Source: a virus. From it: a stretch of 64,000 nt of DNA. The stretch lies in the IMG/VR virus record IMGVR_UViG_3300037070_001066, positions 1 through 64,000 of that record; one strand, 5' to 3'. Under the pieces are notes generated by a model, which ran no database searches, was not told the DNA's origin, and saw only the letters and a list, made by a program, of their open reading frames with translations. The translations under genes were made by a program, and so were the position numbers. Shown piece after piece: positions 9,113 through 15,854 of this stretch. How positions within the stretch are numbered: position 1 is the first letter of the stretch; each line of letters begins with the position of its first letter.

Positions 9113-9500
9113 TATCTACTATGTTAAAGTTAAATATTAATTTAAAGTTCTTTGCTTTTAAATCTAATTCAGGTATATATACTTTAGATATCTCTCCATC
9201 TACTATAACATTCTTCTTTCTCAAGTTAGTTAATATAGTCTGTAGAGCACTATCTGATAAACCATTCTCAAATACATCATCTTCCTTTATCTTCAACTTA
9301 GTATCGTAATCAAACAATACTCTCCATAGTATCTTATTGTTGGTGATGTCCTTTCTGTATTGATAATGGTAGTATAGGAAAAGAGCTAATACTTGTTGTT
9401 GTTGATTATTCAGCTTATGAAAAGGCTTAGTTATCTCCATCCACTTAAAGAACAAGTCTTTAAGCTTTACATTCATATTAGCAACTTTACTATTACTCAT
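9093..9500 (-). CDS. Hypothetical protein with winged-helix character
   Basis: About 135 residues from the ATG at 9498-9500 (MSNSKVANMNVK). That start overlaps the upstream stop as ATGAGTAA and avoids a 59-nt overlap with the real 58-aa gene. The middle part (FHKLNNQQQQVLALFLYY, then LSDSALQTILTNLRKKNVI and strands KVYIPEL, KLIFNFNI) has the helix, helix, two-strand rhythm of a winged helix. It may be a DNA-binding regulator. No family is recognised. Confidence 0.6.
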   Translation of the reverse strand: MSNSKVANMNVKLKDLFFKWMEITKPFHKLNNQQQQVLALFLYYHYQYRKDITNNKILWRVLFDYDTKLKIKEDDVFENGLSDSALQTILTNLRKKNVIVDGEISKVYIPELDLKAKNFKLIFNFNIVDNESGGS

Positions 9501-9669
9501 CTTCTCTGTCTTTAATTGTTCCTTCTCTTTGAGTGCTAATTTCGCTTGCAACTATACCGCTTATAAGATTTAATTTATATTTAAGACTATTAATATCGCT
9601 TCGTTGTTTAGCACATAATTCTGCTAAACGTTTTATTAAGTCATCTTTATCTGCATCATCACTACTCAT
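9493..9669 (-). CDS. Small helical protein, 58 aa
   Basis: A short frame between phoH and the winged-helix-like gene. The ATG at 9667-9669 overlaps the phoH stop, and the TAA at 9493-9495 overlaps the next start. Composition is acidic, then heptad-like (LIKRLAELCAKQRSDINSL, about 11-29), and ends in DREDE. The two tight stop/start overlaps support real translation. Function unknown. Confidence 0.65.
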   Translation of the reverse strand: MSSDDADKDDLIKRLAELCAKQRSDINSLKYKLNLISGIVASEISTQREGTIKDREDE

Positions 9670-10324
9670 TCTCTAAATATTTAATTATATCTGTTAATAT
9701 AGGATTTCTATGATTGGCAGTCAATGTCTTGAATCCTACTAATCCAGATTCCTGTAGCTTCATAATTCTATGAAGACAACTATTCCCATTGATAGACTTA
9801 TCTATCTGCTCTTTAGAGCCACAGAAAATCATTTTTGATCCTTCACCTAGTCTAGTTAAAATAGTCCTGAAATCATTATAATCCATGTCTTGGAACTCAT
9901 CTACTATAACTACTGACTTAATAAACGTAACACCTTTAGCTACTTCAATAGGCATAATCTTAATCTCACCTTCTTTCAACATCTTGTCTGTAGCTTCTTT
10001 ACCTTGGCAAACTTCTAAATTCTGAATGATTGGAAACGTATATGGAGCCATCTTTTCTTCTAATGTACCTGGCAGTGCGGCTAGGTTATTCTTAAGCATT
10101 GGCCTTGTAATCCATATGTGGTCAATCTTGAACTCTCTACTTCTTTTTCTAAATGCTTTAAGTGCTGTATGTACAGCTGCTAAAGACTTTCCAGAACCAA
10201 AATCTCCTAATAGGAAATTAACATCATATTCGTAGAATAAAGCAACAAACTCTTTTTGCTCATCATTTAATTCTACCTTAAGTTTAGGTTCTGTTTTAAG
10301 AGGTTCTTTTAATGAATTAATCAT
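9662..10324 (-). CDS. phoH: PhoH-family ATPase
   Basis: 220 residues, a single RecA-like domain. Walker A is GDFGSGKS (40-47) and Walker B is VIVDEFQDMD (about 139-148). A sensor-like strand MIFCGSKEQID and the conserved GLVGFKTLTANHRNP C-terminus (near 195-209) follow. PhoH ATPases are very common in phages. Their role is uncertain; RNA or phosphate-stress functions have been proposed. It overlaps neighbours on both sides by about 8 nt. Confidence 0.88.
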   Translation of the reverse strand: MINSLKEPLKTEPKLKVELNDEQKEFVALFYEYDVNFLLGDFGSGKSLAAVHTALKAFRKRSREFKIDHIWITRPMLKNNLAALPGTLEEKMAPYTFPIIQNLEVCQGKEATDKMLKEGEIKIMPIEVAKGVTFIKSVVIVDEFQDMDYNDFRTILTRLGEGSKMIFCGSKEQIDKSINGNSCLHRIMKLQESGLVGFKTLTANHRNPILTDIIKYLENE

Positions 10325-10640
10325 CTTTTGAATTTTTAAAGTTTAGGTATTCATTTATGTTATTAAAATTCTGTAACTCATTAATTGAGCCACAACGCAT
10401 ACATACGTTATTATCGACCTCATCTGAAACGATGTGTAAACTTTTACAAAATCTACAAGCCACTACTGGCTCCTCATCGTAATTTGTAATTTTATCTTCC
10501 ATTACTTCTCTTAATTTATTTTCAACGTCTTCAATATATTCTGAACCATAAATAGGAAATGGAGCTAAATTATCATAATATTTCAGGTGGCTCAATAAAC
10601 TCTTGAGAGCTGTCTCTATCTTTCTTTCCATACTTAACAT
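10317..10640 (-). CDS. Zinc-ribbon protein, 107 aa
   Basis: It has a helical N-terminal domain and, near residues 62-84, a zinc ribbon with CRFC and CMRC knuckles, then an acidic, Asn-rich tail. Such ribbons bind nucleic acid or protein partners. The start at 10640 overlaps the previous gene by 68 nt; the Met three codons in (10631) is as likely. The stop overlaps the phoH start by 8 nt. Confidence 0.65.
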   Translation of the reverse strand: MLSMERKIETALKSLLSHLKYYDNLAPFPIYGSEYIEDVENKLREVMEDKITNYDEEPVVACRFCKSLHIVSDEVDNNVCMRCGSINELQNFNNINEYLNFKNSKDD

Positions 10641-10794
10641 GTATTTTAGCCTTCCATTTACTTTTATGTTGAGAAATATTAATTGAATAAGAATAATCCT
10701 TGTGTATTGTTTTAAATGGTTCTATAATACTTACAGCCTCATCTACCTTATCCAACACCCATTTTAATTCTGCTCCCTCTATAATATATATCAT
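10573..10794 (-). CDS. Hypothetical protein, 73 aa
   Basis: A small alpha/beta protein: a helix at 8-26, then strands YSYSINISQH and WKAKIHVKYG, then a proline-containing tail (FIEPPEIL). It overlaps the upstream gene by 4 nt (ATGA type) and the downstream gene by 68 nt. No recognised family. Confidence 0.6.
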   Translation of the reverse strand: MIYIIEGAELKWVLDKVDEAVSIIEPFKTIHKDYSYSINISQHKSKWKAKIHVKYGKKDRDSSQEFIEPPEIL

Positions 10795-11078
10795 ATTCCA
10801 TTATCTGCTTTAAACTTAATCCAATCTTCATTACTCATTAGATTAGGAAACCTAGCTCCTTTGTTACAAGATTCTCCTACAGAAGTCTTTCCTCTAAAGT
10901 CACATCCACAATAAACACACTTGTTAGTTACTGCGCAATCATCCTTACATAGTAGTCTTCTATATACAATCTGCTCTCTTACATGTTCTGGTTGTAGTTT
11001 TAACTCCTCTAATATTAGTTGGGTATTACCTTCTAAATAAGAAAGTATATTAGTTATTGTTATCATTCTTCCTGTCAT
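10791..11078 (-). CDS. Cys-rich putative zinc-binding protein
   Basis: 95 residues. The C-terminal half contains several Cys (CKDDC, CVYCGCDF and ESCNKG, about 48-80), enough for one or two zinc sites. The N-terminal helix may mediate pairing. The Met at 11066 is an alternative start closer to the previous stop. Likely a small nucleic-acid or protein-binding factor; function unknown. Confidence 0.65.
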   Translation of the reverse strand: MTGRMITITNILSYLEGNTQLILEELKLQPEHVREQIVYRRLLCKDDCAVTNKCVYCGCDFRGKTSVGESCNKGARFPNLMSNEDWIKFKADNGI

Positions 11079-11295
11079 TTATCTTACCTAATACTAAGAA
11101 CTTCTCCATAGGATCTAAGTCTCTATAGTCTAGATAATCATTTATATTGTCTTCATTGTATTCTATAGAGAGATCTACCTTATCTGCTAATGCTTGCATA
11201 TCATCCATTATCTTATAGAAAGCTTTAAGATGTGCTTTAACTTTTTTATCATTCTGAAGTTTATCCTTTCTGTATCCTTGCTTTAAAAAACTCAT
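11050..11295 (-). CDS. Hypothetical protein, 81 aa
   Basis: Basic N-terminus (FLKQGYRKDKLQNDKK), central helices, and an acidic then Asn/Asp-rich C-terminus. The start overlaps the upstream stop by one base, so translation is coupled. No motif recognised. Confidence 0.6.
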   Translation of the reverse strand: MSFLKQGYRKDKLQNDKKVKAHLKAFYKIMDDMQALADKVDLSIEYNEDNINDYLDYRDLDPMEKFLVLGKINDRKNDNNN

Positions 11296-11570
11296 TAGTT
11301 ACATAGTTTTAAGTAATTAAACTCTGTTTCTTTTAACTCCATAAATCTAGACCTAGTCATCAATATTAAGTCAATCTCGAATTCAACGTCTACTTCATTA
11401 TTCTGAGGATAGGAGACCTTATTATCAACTAAATAGTAATATCTACTCATAGTGTCTCTGATCATCTTTTCCTTTAAACCATCTATATGATCTTTATGTA
11501 TTAAACCATTCTTTGACGGTAACGTATCTTTAACCACTTCTCTAATCTCTATCTCTAACTTCTGGTTCAT
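11295..11570 (-). CDS. Hypothetical protein, 91 aa
   Basis: An alpha/beta protein with a central YYYLVDNKVSYPQNN strand-turn and an acidic EVDVEFEIDLILM strand. The start is within the last 29 nt of the upstream gene. The operon position is the only clue to its role. Confidence 0.6.
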   Translation of the reverse strand: MNQKLEIEIREVVKDTLPSKNGLIHKDHIDGLKEKMIRDTMSRYYYLVDNKVSYPQNNEVDVEFEIDLILMTRSRFMELKETEFNYLKLCN

Positions 11571-11826
11571 ATGTCTTCATTATAAGGTTTGAATCTACTA
11601 CTCTCTTGTCTCTTATTGTAATCTGTTCTCTTATTCTAGTATACTTATCAGCTACATAGATCTGAACTATATCTTCCTTCTCATTAAGTCTAAAGATACC
11701 AACATTAACGTCTAGTCTTCTATCCTTACTTCTATACTTATGTGTATAGTAATGAGACATATTAATCAAATCTTCCTGATGCCTTACTAAATCTTGTCTT
11801 ATGTAAAAATACAATTTCTCTATCAT
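11542..11826 (-). CDS. Hypothetical protein, 94 aa
   Basis: Strand-rich and highly charged, with segments DRRLDVNVGIFRLN, IVQIYVADKYTRI and EQITIRDKRVV suggesting a small beta fold. It overlaps the upstream stop by one base. Unknown family. Confidence 0.6.
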   Translation of the reverse strand: MIEKLYFYIRQDLVRHQEDLINMSHYYTHKYRSKDRRLDVNVGIFRLNEKEDIVQIYVADKYTRIREQITIRDKRVVDSNLIMKTYEPEVRDRD

Positions 11827-12020
11827 TACCTATAGTATATTTCAATGTTAAAAAATAATAAACCAATAACGAATCTATTCATTCTAATGATCTCTTCTCC
11901 TTCAATAGGATTACCATCATCATCAACTTTAAATCCTTCTAATGCTTGATTATAGAAACCTAGCATGATTTCAGTATTTTGGTCTCCCCATACAAACTCT
12001 AACCAAGTTGGTAATTTCAT
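11826..12020 (-). CDS. Hypothetical protein, 64 aa
   Basis: I place the start at the ATG at 12018-12020 (MKLPTWLEFVWG). The longer frame to 12047 would overlap the -7 box of the promoter at 12045-12076 and start upstream of its expected transcription start. It is the first gene of the transcript leading to phoH and the chaperonins. Acidic, with a hydrophobic C-terminus (VIGLLFFNIEIYY). Confidence 0.6.
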   Translation of the reverse strand: MKLPTWLEFVWGDQNTEIMLGFYNQALEGFKVDDDGNPIEGEEIIRMNRFVIGLLFFNIEIYYR

Positions 12021-12044
12021 ATCTATGATTTTTAAATTATAATA

Positions 12045-12076
12045 CAAAGGTATGTAAAAAAAATGACATATGCAAA
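12045..12076 (-). promoter_or_regulatory. Bacteroidota-type promoter without the box
   Basis: Leftward TTTG at 12073-12076, 20 nt, TACCTTTG at 12045-12052. It matches host -33/-7 elements and has the same 20-nt spacer as the other promoters here, but no conserved box 28 nt further upstream. It probably starts the 12.0-6.0 kb operon. Confidence 0.65.
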
Positions 12077-12094
12077 TAAAATTGCAATTATTTT

Positions 12095-12280
12095 TTAAAA
12101 ATTTGGATGATCAGTTAATTCATACTCTGAACACACATATTCTGTATTCCATGTAGTAGCTACTGTATAAGCATACTTATCTATAGAAAACATATAAGTT
12201 ATCTCTACAATAACTCCCTTACCTGAATCAGGTGTAACATGATACACAGTATCTCCTATACTAAATTTGTTGCTTGTCAT
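12095..12280 (-). CDS. Small SH3-like hypothetical protein
   Basis: 61 residues. FSIGDTVYHVTPDSGKGVIVEI (about 6-27), followed by two more strands, resembles a small SH3-like barrel of the KOW/YorA kind seen in many phage early proteins. Followed directly by the promoter at 12045-12076. Function unknown. Confidence 0.55.
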   Translation of the reverse strand: MTSNKFSIGDTVYHVTPDSGKGVIVEITYMFSIDKYAYTVATTWNTEYVCSEYELTDHPNF

Positions 12281-12449
12281 CTTTCCTATATTTATGGTTA
12301 TACAATTCTTCCAAATACTTATTAAACCCTTCTAAATTAAAACCTTTATGTGACGTCCACCTTCCCTTATCCAATGTATTACCATCAGGCAGTATTACCT
12401 TATACTGCGTATGTACTATACTTTTCTTCCATTCACTAAAGTTCTCCAT
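12261..12449 (-). CDS. Hypothetical protein, paralogue of its upstream neighbour
   Basis: 62 residues. It shares the pattern of a W-containing head, a QYKVILPDGNTLDKG-like strand-turn and a C-terminal FNKYLEELY helix with the 12436-12675 product, which has CKYTILIPDGTTTFAK then FTVYILNRY. The two are probably a tandem duplication. No known family. Confidence 0.6.
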   Translation of the reverse strand: MENFSEWKKSIVHTQYKVILPDGNTLDKGRWTSHKGFNLEGFNKYLEELYNHKYRKDDKQQI

Positions 12450-12675
12450 ATCTATTTAGTATATATACTGTAAACGCTTCATTGTCAAATCTCTGATTCA
12501 TGTCCATAAACAACTTAGCAAACGTTGTTGTCCCATCTGGAATAAGTATCGTATACTTACACTGCTTAATCCCCTTAACCCATTCTTTAAACCCTCTAGG
12601 TTGCCCTTCTCTAATTATAACTTCTGCTTCAAACCAAGGTTCTTGTTCTGAGCAATCTTCACTTACTTTTATCAT
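12436..12675 (-). CDS. Hypothetical protein, first gene of leftward block
   Basis: 79 residues from the ATG at 12673-12675 (MIKVSEDCSEQEPW). The longer frame to 12702 is rejected because the promoter -7 box (12692-12699) falls inside it. It contains the strand-turn CKYTILIPDGTT shared with the next gene. Unknown function. Confidence 0.6.
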   Translation of the reverse strand: MIKVSEDCSEQEPWFEAEVIIREGQPRGFKEWVKGIKQCKYTILIPDGTTTFAKLFMDMNQRFDNEAFTVYILNRYGEL

Positions 12676-12691
12676 TTCTCTTAATTTTAAA

Positions 12692-12723
12692 CAAAGATAC
12701 AAAATATTTATTTAATTTCCAAA
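12692..12723 (-). promoter_or_regulatory. Bacteroidota-type promoter of leftward block
   Basis: TTTG at 12720-12723, 20 nt, TATCTTTG at 12692-12699, read leftward. It lies just downstream of an intrinsic terminator (12743-12783), so it restarts transcription for the 12.7 kb genes separately from the RNA gene upstream. It has no conserved box. Confidence 0.65.
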
Positions 12724-12742
12724 CTTTTTCTCACTTATTTTC

Positions 12743-12783
12743 AAAAAAAAAGTCCCTACAGCTTTTTTAAGGCCATAAGGACT
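12743..12783 (-). terminator. Strong intrinsic terminator
   Basis: Read leftward: a 12-bp stem with a few G-U pairs (12783-12772 with 12762-12751) and a 9-nt loop, followed by eight or more U (12750-12743). It would end the RNA that starts near 13030. Confidence 0.85.
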
Positions 12784-13030
12784 CTACCAAAGGTAGCACG
12801 GATCTTTAACTAATGTTGTTGTTGTATAAGGTTATATAATATATATAATATTTAACTATTAGGCATAAGAAGGTTTCCACGATTTTTGTCGTGAGCCTCT
12901 TGGCTAGCCAGTGTTGTAGAAGTTGTCATACCTTCAAAACCCGTTATCCCCCAAACTCATCCTGTGAGCAGTCCCGTTTCAATCTTTAAGGGGGCAACTA
13001 CATCCTAAACTAGTTGCTTAATATTTTACT
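12743..13030 (-). ncRNA. Putative phage structured RNA, about 280 nt
   Basis: This stretch has no plausible open frame, a strong promoter just upstream (13037-13112, with the late-type box) and an intrinsic terminator at its end. Read leftward, several stems are visible by eye. GCAACTA pairs with TAGTTGC (13018-12994 region). CCCCC pairs with GGGGG around a CTCA/TGAG hairpin. GAAGGT closes on ACCTTC around AGCC-AAGA-GGCT and CACGA/TCGTG hairpins. CTACC-TTT-GGTAG precedes the terminator. I do not recognise a family; 6S, RNase P and tmRNA signatures are absent. Transcription from a box-type promoter suggests it is made with the virion genes. It could instead be a long untranslated remnant. Confidence 0.6.
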
Positions 13031-13036
13031 TGAGCA

Positions 13037-13112
13037 CAAAGATAATACATTAATTTGACATATGCAAGTATTTTGGCAATTATTTTCAATATATTTGTAT
13101 TAGGTAATAGCT
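13037..13112 (-). promoter_or_regulatory. Boxed Bacteroidota-type promoter of the RNA gene (late promoter 3)
   Basis: Read leftward: AGCTATTACCTAATAC at 13097-13112, 28 nt, CTTG at 13065-13068, 20 nt, TATCTTTG at 13037-13044. Box sequence and both spacings equal those of the scaffold and portal promoters. It would start RNA near 13030. Confidence 0.72.
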
Positions 13113-13277
13113 TTTATGAAAAATAGACTTTTTAAAATATTTTTTTCTAGAAAATTTTTCATGAATGTGAGAGTGGGCTAACCCAAGATCATACCCCGAC
13201 TCTTTTCAAATTTTGGGCATACCCGTTCACTTAGAGCGGCTTGCAAAAACATATCACAAACGTATAAATGTATTATT
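13113..13277 (+). promoter_or_regulatory. Divergent leader with inverted repeats
   Basis: A 165-nt stretch before the first rightward gene. It holds an exact 9-bp inverted repeat, ATGAAAAAT (13116-13124) with ATTTTTCAT (13154-13162), and a hairpin pairing AGAGTGGG (13170-13177) with CCC-G-ACTCT (13195-13203) followed by TTTTC. The hairpin may be an attenuator or processing site in the leader of the 13278 gene. I see no clear -33/-7 pair for the rightward gene. Confidence 0.4.
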
Positions 13278-13823
13278 ATGGAAATTACGCAAAAGGTTGC
13301 AGAGAACATTATCGAGAGTAGAGTTATCATTGAGGAAGCTATGACACCATATAAAGGTGTTGAGGTTACATACGTAGGCTTTACTGACGCTGAGGGTGAA
13401 CAATTCTTATGGAATGATGAGGACGGTGACCCTGACCCATCTAGACCATTCGCTATTGTATCATTCAATGCTATGAACTTGCATTTGCTTGAGCAGAGTG
13501 TTGATGAGTATCAGGCAGGTATGTATGATGAGTGTGTGAACCACAACTTGTCAGTTCGTATGGACGCTGATAAAGCTCGTGAATTGTCTAAAGGCACTCC
13601 AGGTACGTTGATTTGTCATAATGTTCATCTTAAGGATGAGGATGGTGAATTGATGTACGATGAGAAGACTGAAGAGCCTGTTATGGGCTTGTTGGTGAAA
13701 AGCTTCGCTCCAGTAGCTGCTAAGTTTGCTAAGAAAGCTAGTCTTGCTGACATCTTGGCTAAAAGAGCTCCTAAGGAAGAGCCTAAGGCTGTACCTGAGA
13801 AAAAGGTGAAGATAACTGCCTAG
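13278..13823 (+). CDS. Hypothetical acidic protein with basic Ala/Lys/Pro tail
   Basis: 181 residues. A compact alpha/beta domain (1-150) contains VTYVGFTDAEGEQF and the very acidic NDEDGDPDPSRPF turn (about 50-62). A C-terminal tail rich in A, K and P (AKRAPKEEPKAVPEKKVK) follows. It stands alone with its own terminator at 13832-13855. Codon use is visibly richer in G and C than in its neighbours, which suggests high expression or separate ancestry. The acidic core plus basic tail could bind DNA or a DNA-mimicking partner. I do not recognise the family. Confidence 0.8.
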   Translation: MEITQKVAENIIESRVIIEEAMTPYKGVEVTYVGFTDAEGEQFLWNDEDGDPDPSRPFAIVSFNAMNLHLLEQSVDEYQAGMYDECVNHNLSVRMDADKARELSKGTPGTLICHNVHLKDEDGELMYDEKTEEPVMGLLVKSFAPVAAKFAKKASLADILAKRAPKEEPKAVPEKKVKITA

Positions 13824-13831
13824 ATTGAGAT

Positions 13832-13855
13832 TGCCCCTTCGGGGGCATTTCTTTT
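13832..13855 (+). terminator. Intrinsic terminator
   Basis: TGCCCC-TTCG-GGGGCA, a six-pair stem with a UUCG tetraloop, then TTTCTTTT. It ends the 13278 transcript right after the stop codon. Confidence 0.92.
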
Positions 13856-13889
13856 GACCTTTAGTGGTAAGATTAGCATCTAAATAAAG

Positions 13890-14050
13890 AGTGTTTACTT
13901 TGTCCTATATATGTTACCCGAGCTGTTTACCTTATGGTTACAGTATGTTTACGTTAGTGCTACGTGTGTCTACGTTGGTGCTCTCTGTGGGGTTACTATC
14001 GTTTACAGTATGGTTACTGCGTGTTTATAGTACGTGCTACGTGTGTTTAC
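13890..14050. repeat. Iteron-like GTTTAC repeat region, candidate origin or operator
   Basis: About 160 bp without a gene. It holds GTTTAC five times, plus GGTTAC three times, GTTACC once and GTCTAC once. A longer direct repeat GTGCTACGTGTGTYTAC lies at 13957-13973 and 14034-14050, and TTACAGTATG repeats at 13938-13947 and 14003-14012. Local G content on this strand is much higher than around it. Clustered short direct repeats beside a divergent control region are typical of replication origins or multi-site operators. Confidence 0.6.
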
Positions 14051-14313
14051 ATATTTAGTCTTGTAACGTACCACTATCAAACCCTCAAACCCTTATTTAA
14101 TGGTGTAATTGGGAGATATTTGGCGTACTAAGTGCGTTATTCCCATTATCTTACTCTCCCTTTTGTGATAATACCCTCAATAATGCAATTTAAGCATATA
14201 TAAATAGCTTTTAAGGCACTATTACCATAAATACATACAAGTACATCGACAATAAATTATCGTTGCTTAAATGCAATATTTACATTAAATTACGAACCAC
14301 AAATACATAAATT
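14051..14313. other. Non-coding leader of the small-gene operon
   Basis: No gene found. The stretch contains short inverted pieces (GGGAG at 14111-14115 with CTCCC at 14156-14160) and an AT-rich end (ATTTACATTAAATTACG) before the first ATG at 14314. It probably carries the promoter for the rightward small-gene operon, but no host-type -33/-7 pair stands out. Confidence 0.3.
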
Positions 14314-14580
14314 ATGAATACATTAGAGGCTAAGCCATCAATTACAGAAGTACAAATGCTGTTTGTACCTAAAGACATTACACAAGATTCTGAAACATCT
14401 GCTAATATTGCATCATTTGACTATTATTCAGGCATAAGATATTGTCAGTTACTTGGCATTAAACAACATACTCACTTCAATGCAGTTAATGATTGGAAAC
14501 ATTTCATTGTATGTTGTGGTGATGTTATGGTTAGAGTTAAATCAACAGATTATCCTAATATTGAACGTAGAATATTATGA
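14314..14580 (+). CDS. Hypothetical protein, 88 aa
   Basis: A small soluble alpha/beta protein. Its stop overlaps the next start as ATGA. It opens the run of tiny rightward genes. No family recognised. Confidence 0.6.
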   Translation: MNTLEAKPSITEVQMLFVPKDITQDSETSANIASFDYYSGIRYCQLLGIKQHTHFNAVNDWKHFIVCCGDVMVRVKSTDYPNIERRIL

Positions 14581-14768
14581 AGAGATTAATACAAGGTATA
14601 ATGGTTATAGTAACTGTTATACCATTTATCATTGGTTATTTATGTTATACAATTAGTATATCTTGTTTCAAGAACTTCTTGATATTTGGTGTACCAATGA
14701 TAATAGTAAGATTTGTACATATGTTATTAATGATGCCTAAAACATTTACACAATGGAAAAGAGATTAA
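14577..14768 (+). CDS. Small membrane protein, two spans
   Basis: 63 residues with two hydrophobic segments (GIMVIVTVIPFIIGYLCY, about 6-23, and FLIFGVPMIIVRFVHMLL, about 34-51) and a basic C-terminus. Overlaps its neighbours by 4 and 16 nt. Small phage membrane proteins of this kind often target host envelope functions or superinfection; nothing here shows which. Confidence 0.6.
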   Translation: MKRLIQGIMVIVTVIPFIIGYLCYTISISCFKNFLIFGVPMIIVRFVHMLLMMPKTFTQWKRD

Positions 14769-14953
14769 GATTAGCACATTTGGCATTTATGGTGTCATTT
14801 GTATTATGGATTATTGTATTAGCTGTTACACCTGTAGGTGGATGGCACGAGAGTAATCCTTGGAGAGAATATTATATGACTGCATTTAGTATAACTAGTG
14901 TATTAACACTATTAACATTATGTGTGTGGTATAGATATGATAAAATAGTTTAA
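14753..14953 (+). CDS. Small membrane protein, two spans
   Basis: 66 residues. Spans lie at about 8-25 (LAFMVSFVLWIIVLAV) and 43-60 (FSITSVLTLLTLCVWY), joined by a W-rich loop. Followed by a hairpin at 14962-14998. Unknown function. Confidence 0.6.
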   Translation: MEKRLRLAHLAFMVSFVLWIIVLAVTPVGGWHESNPWREYYMTAFSITSVLTLLTLCVWYRYDKIV

Positions 14954-14961
14954 TCCATAGA

Positions 14962-14998
14962 CAGCTGGGGGAAGTAAGGGGTTATGTCACCTCAGCTG
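14962..14998 (+). other. Intergenic RNA hairpin
   Basis: CAGCTGGGG (14962-14970) pairs with CCTCAGCTG (14990-14998), nine pairs with one G-U, around a 19-nt G-rich loop. No U-run follows, so it is a processing or stability element rather than a classic terminator. An AACCATCTAAATA motif comes 8 nt later. Confidence 0.5.
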
Positions 14999-15027
14999 GG
15001 ATTATTTAACCATCTAAATAGATAAAT

Positions 15028-15264
15028 ATGACAACAGCAGAAATACTAGTAACAGCAGTTTCATTCTTTATATTAATATTATTTATTAATATATCTAGAA
15101 TACCCAAAGACGCAGAAGATATTGATCTTAATAAAGTCGTTCTCATGGAATGTCAATATATTGGAAATCTAGATTTATATATGTTAGATAATCCTGTTTA
15201 TATTGGTGAAAAAGATAATTATAAGATATATTTATCTAAAGGTAAATTATACAGAACAATATAA
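15028..15264 (+). CDS. Membrane-anchored small protein
   Basis: 78 residues. An N-terminal span (ILVTAVSFFILILFINI, about 6-22) is followed by a soluble domain. The stop codon overlaps the next start by one base. It is preceded by CTAAATA beginning exactly 14 nt before the ATG, a spacing shared with the genes at 18377 and 26562. Confidence 0.6.
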   Translation: MTTAEILVTAVSFFILILFINISRIPKDAEDIDLNKVVLMECQYIGNLDLYMLDNPVYIGEKDNYKIYLSKGKLYRTI

Positions 15265-15548
15265 TGTTTGACGTAACTAATGGTTGGACAGATAAATGTG
15301 ATAAACAACTAGACGAATTAATAGACTATTTATATAACAAACACTTTAAAACTATGATTATCACTCATCAAACTGATGTTGTTAAACCAGCATCTACAAT
15401 TATTTTATGTCAATTGGCATTAAATAAAGAGATTCAAGATTTCTTAGCTAAACATAGTTTAACACAAACGTATTATTATGCTAATGGTAGTACATTGTAT
15501 TTATACATACATCTAAATGATGGTAGTTGTGTAATTGCAAAATATTAA
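15264..15548 (+). CDS. Hypothetical protein, 94 aa
   Basis: Soluble alpha/beta protein, ending in strands YYYANGSTLYLYIHL and CVIAKY. The C-terminal strand pattern recurs in the 15635 gene product (TMYIYLPNNGRLEVKY), so the two may be distant paralogues. Followed by a terminator. Confidence 0.6.
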   Translation: MFDVTNGWTDKCDKQLDELIDYLYNKHFKTMIITHQTDVVKPASTIILCQLALNKEIQDFLAKHSLTQTYYYANGSTLYLYIHLNDGSCVIAKY

Positions 15549-15580
15549 AATGGCGGTCACATATAATAAGCCCTGCTGAA

Positions 15581-15610
15581 GTAGAGTATTAAGCATCCTC
15601 TACATTTTTT
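15581..15610 (+). terminator. Intrinsic terminator
   Basis: GTAGAG (15581-15586) pairs with CTCTAC (15598-15603), with an 11-nt loop, followed by ATTTTTT. It separates two groups of small genes. Confidence 0.7.
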
Positions 15611-15634
15611 AACTAACTTTAATAACGATAACCA

Positions 15635-15835
15635 ATGACAATTACTCACAACAAAAGAATTGTGGCATCATCAATGCCAACACATCAAGTATCATTTAAT
15701 GTATTACATCAGTTAATACAACGTTATTTAACCAATAATTTAATGGTACACAAGTATTATAAGATTAGAGATGATCTTCAAGGAACAATGTATATCTATT
15801 TACCTAATAATGGTAGATTAGAAGTAAAATATTAA
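15635..15835 (+). CDS. Hypothetical protein, 66 aa
   Basis: Short alpha/beta protein resembling the C-terminal half of the 15264 product: a Gln-rich helix, then YYKIRDDLQGTMYIYL and LEVKY. Unknown function. Confidence 0.6.
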   Translation: MTITHNKRIVASSMPTHQVSFNVLHQLIQRYLTNNLMVHKYYKIRDDLQGTMYIYLPNNGRLEVKY

Positions 15836-15854
15836 TATTTAAAAACATACCACA

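Noticed and set aside
12743-13030. 6S RNA or RNase P RNA identity for the 280-nt RNA
   Set aside because: The long rod with central bubble of 6S and the conserved RNase P core sequences are not seen.
13037-13112. Rightward TATATTTG at 13090-13097 as promoter of the 13278 gene
   Set aside because: It overlaps the leftward box and has no TTTG 20 nt upstream; the match is likely a by-product of the AT-rich box region.
13890-14050. CRISPR array
   Set aside because: Repeat units are 6-17 bp, irregularly spaced and variable, without uniform spacers.
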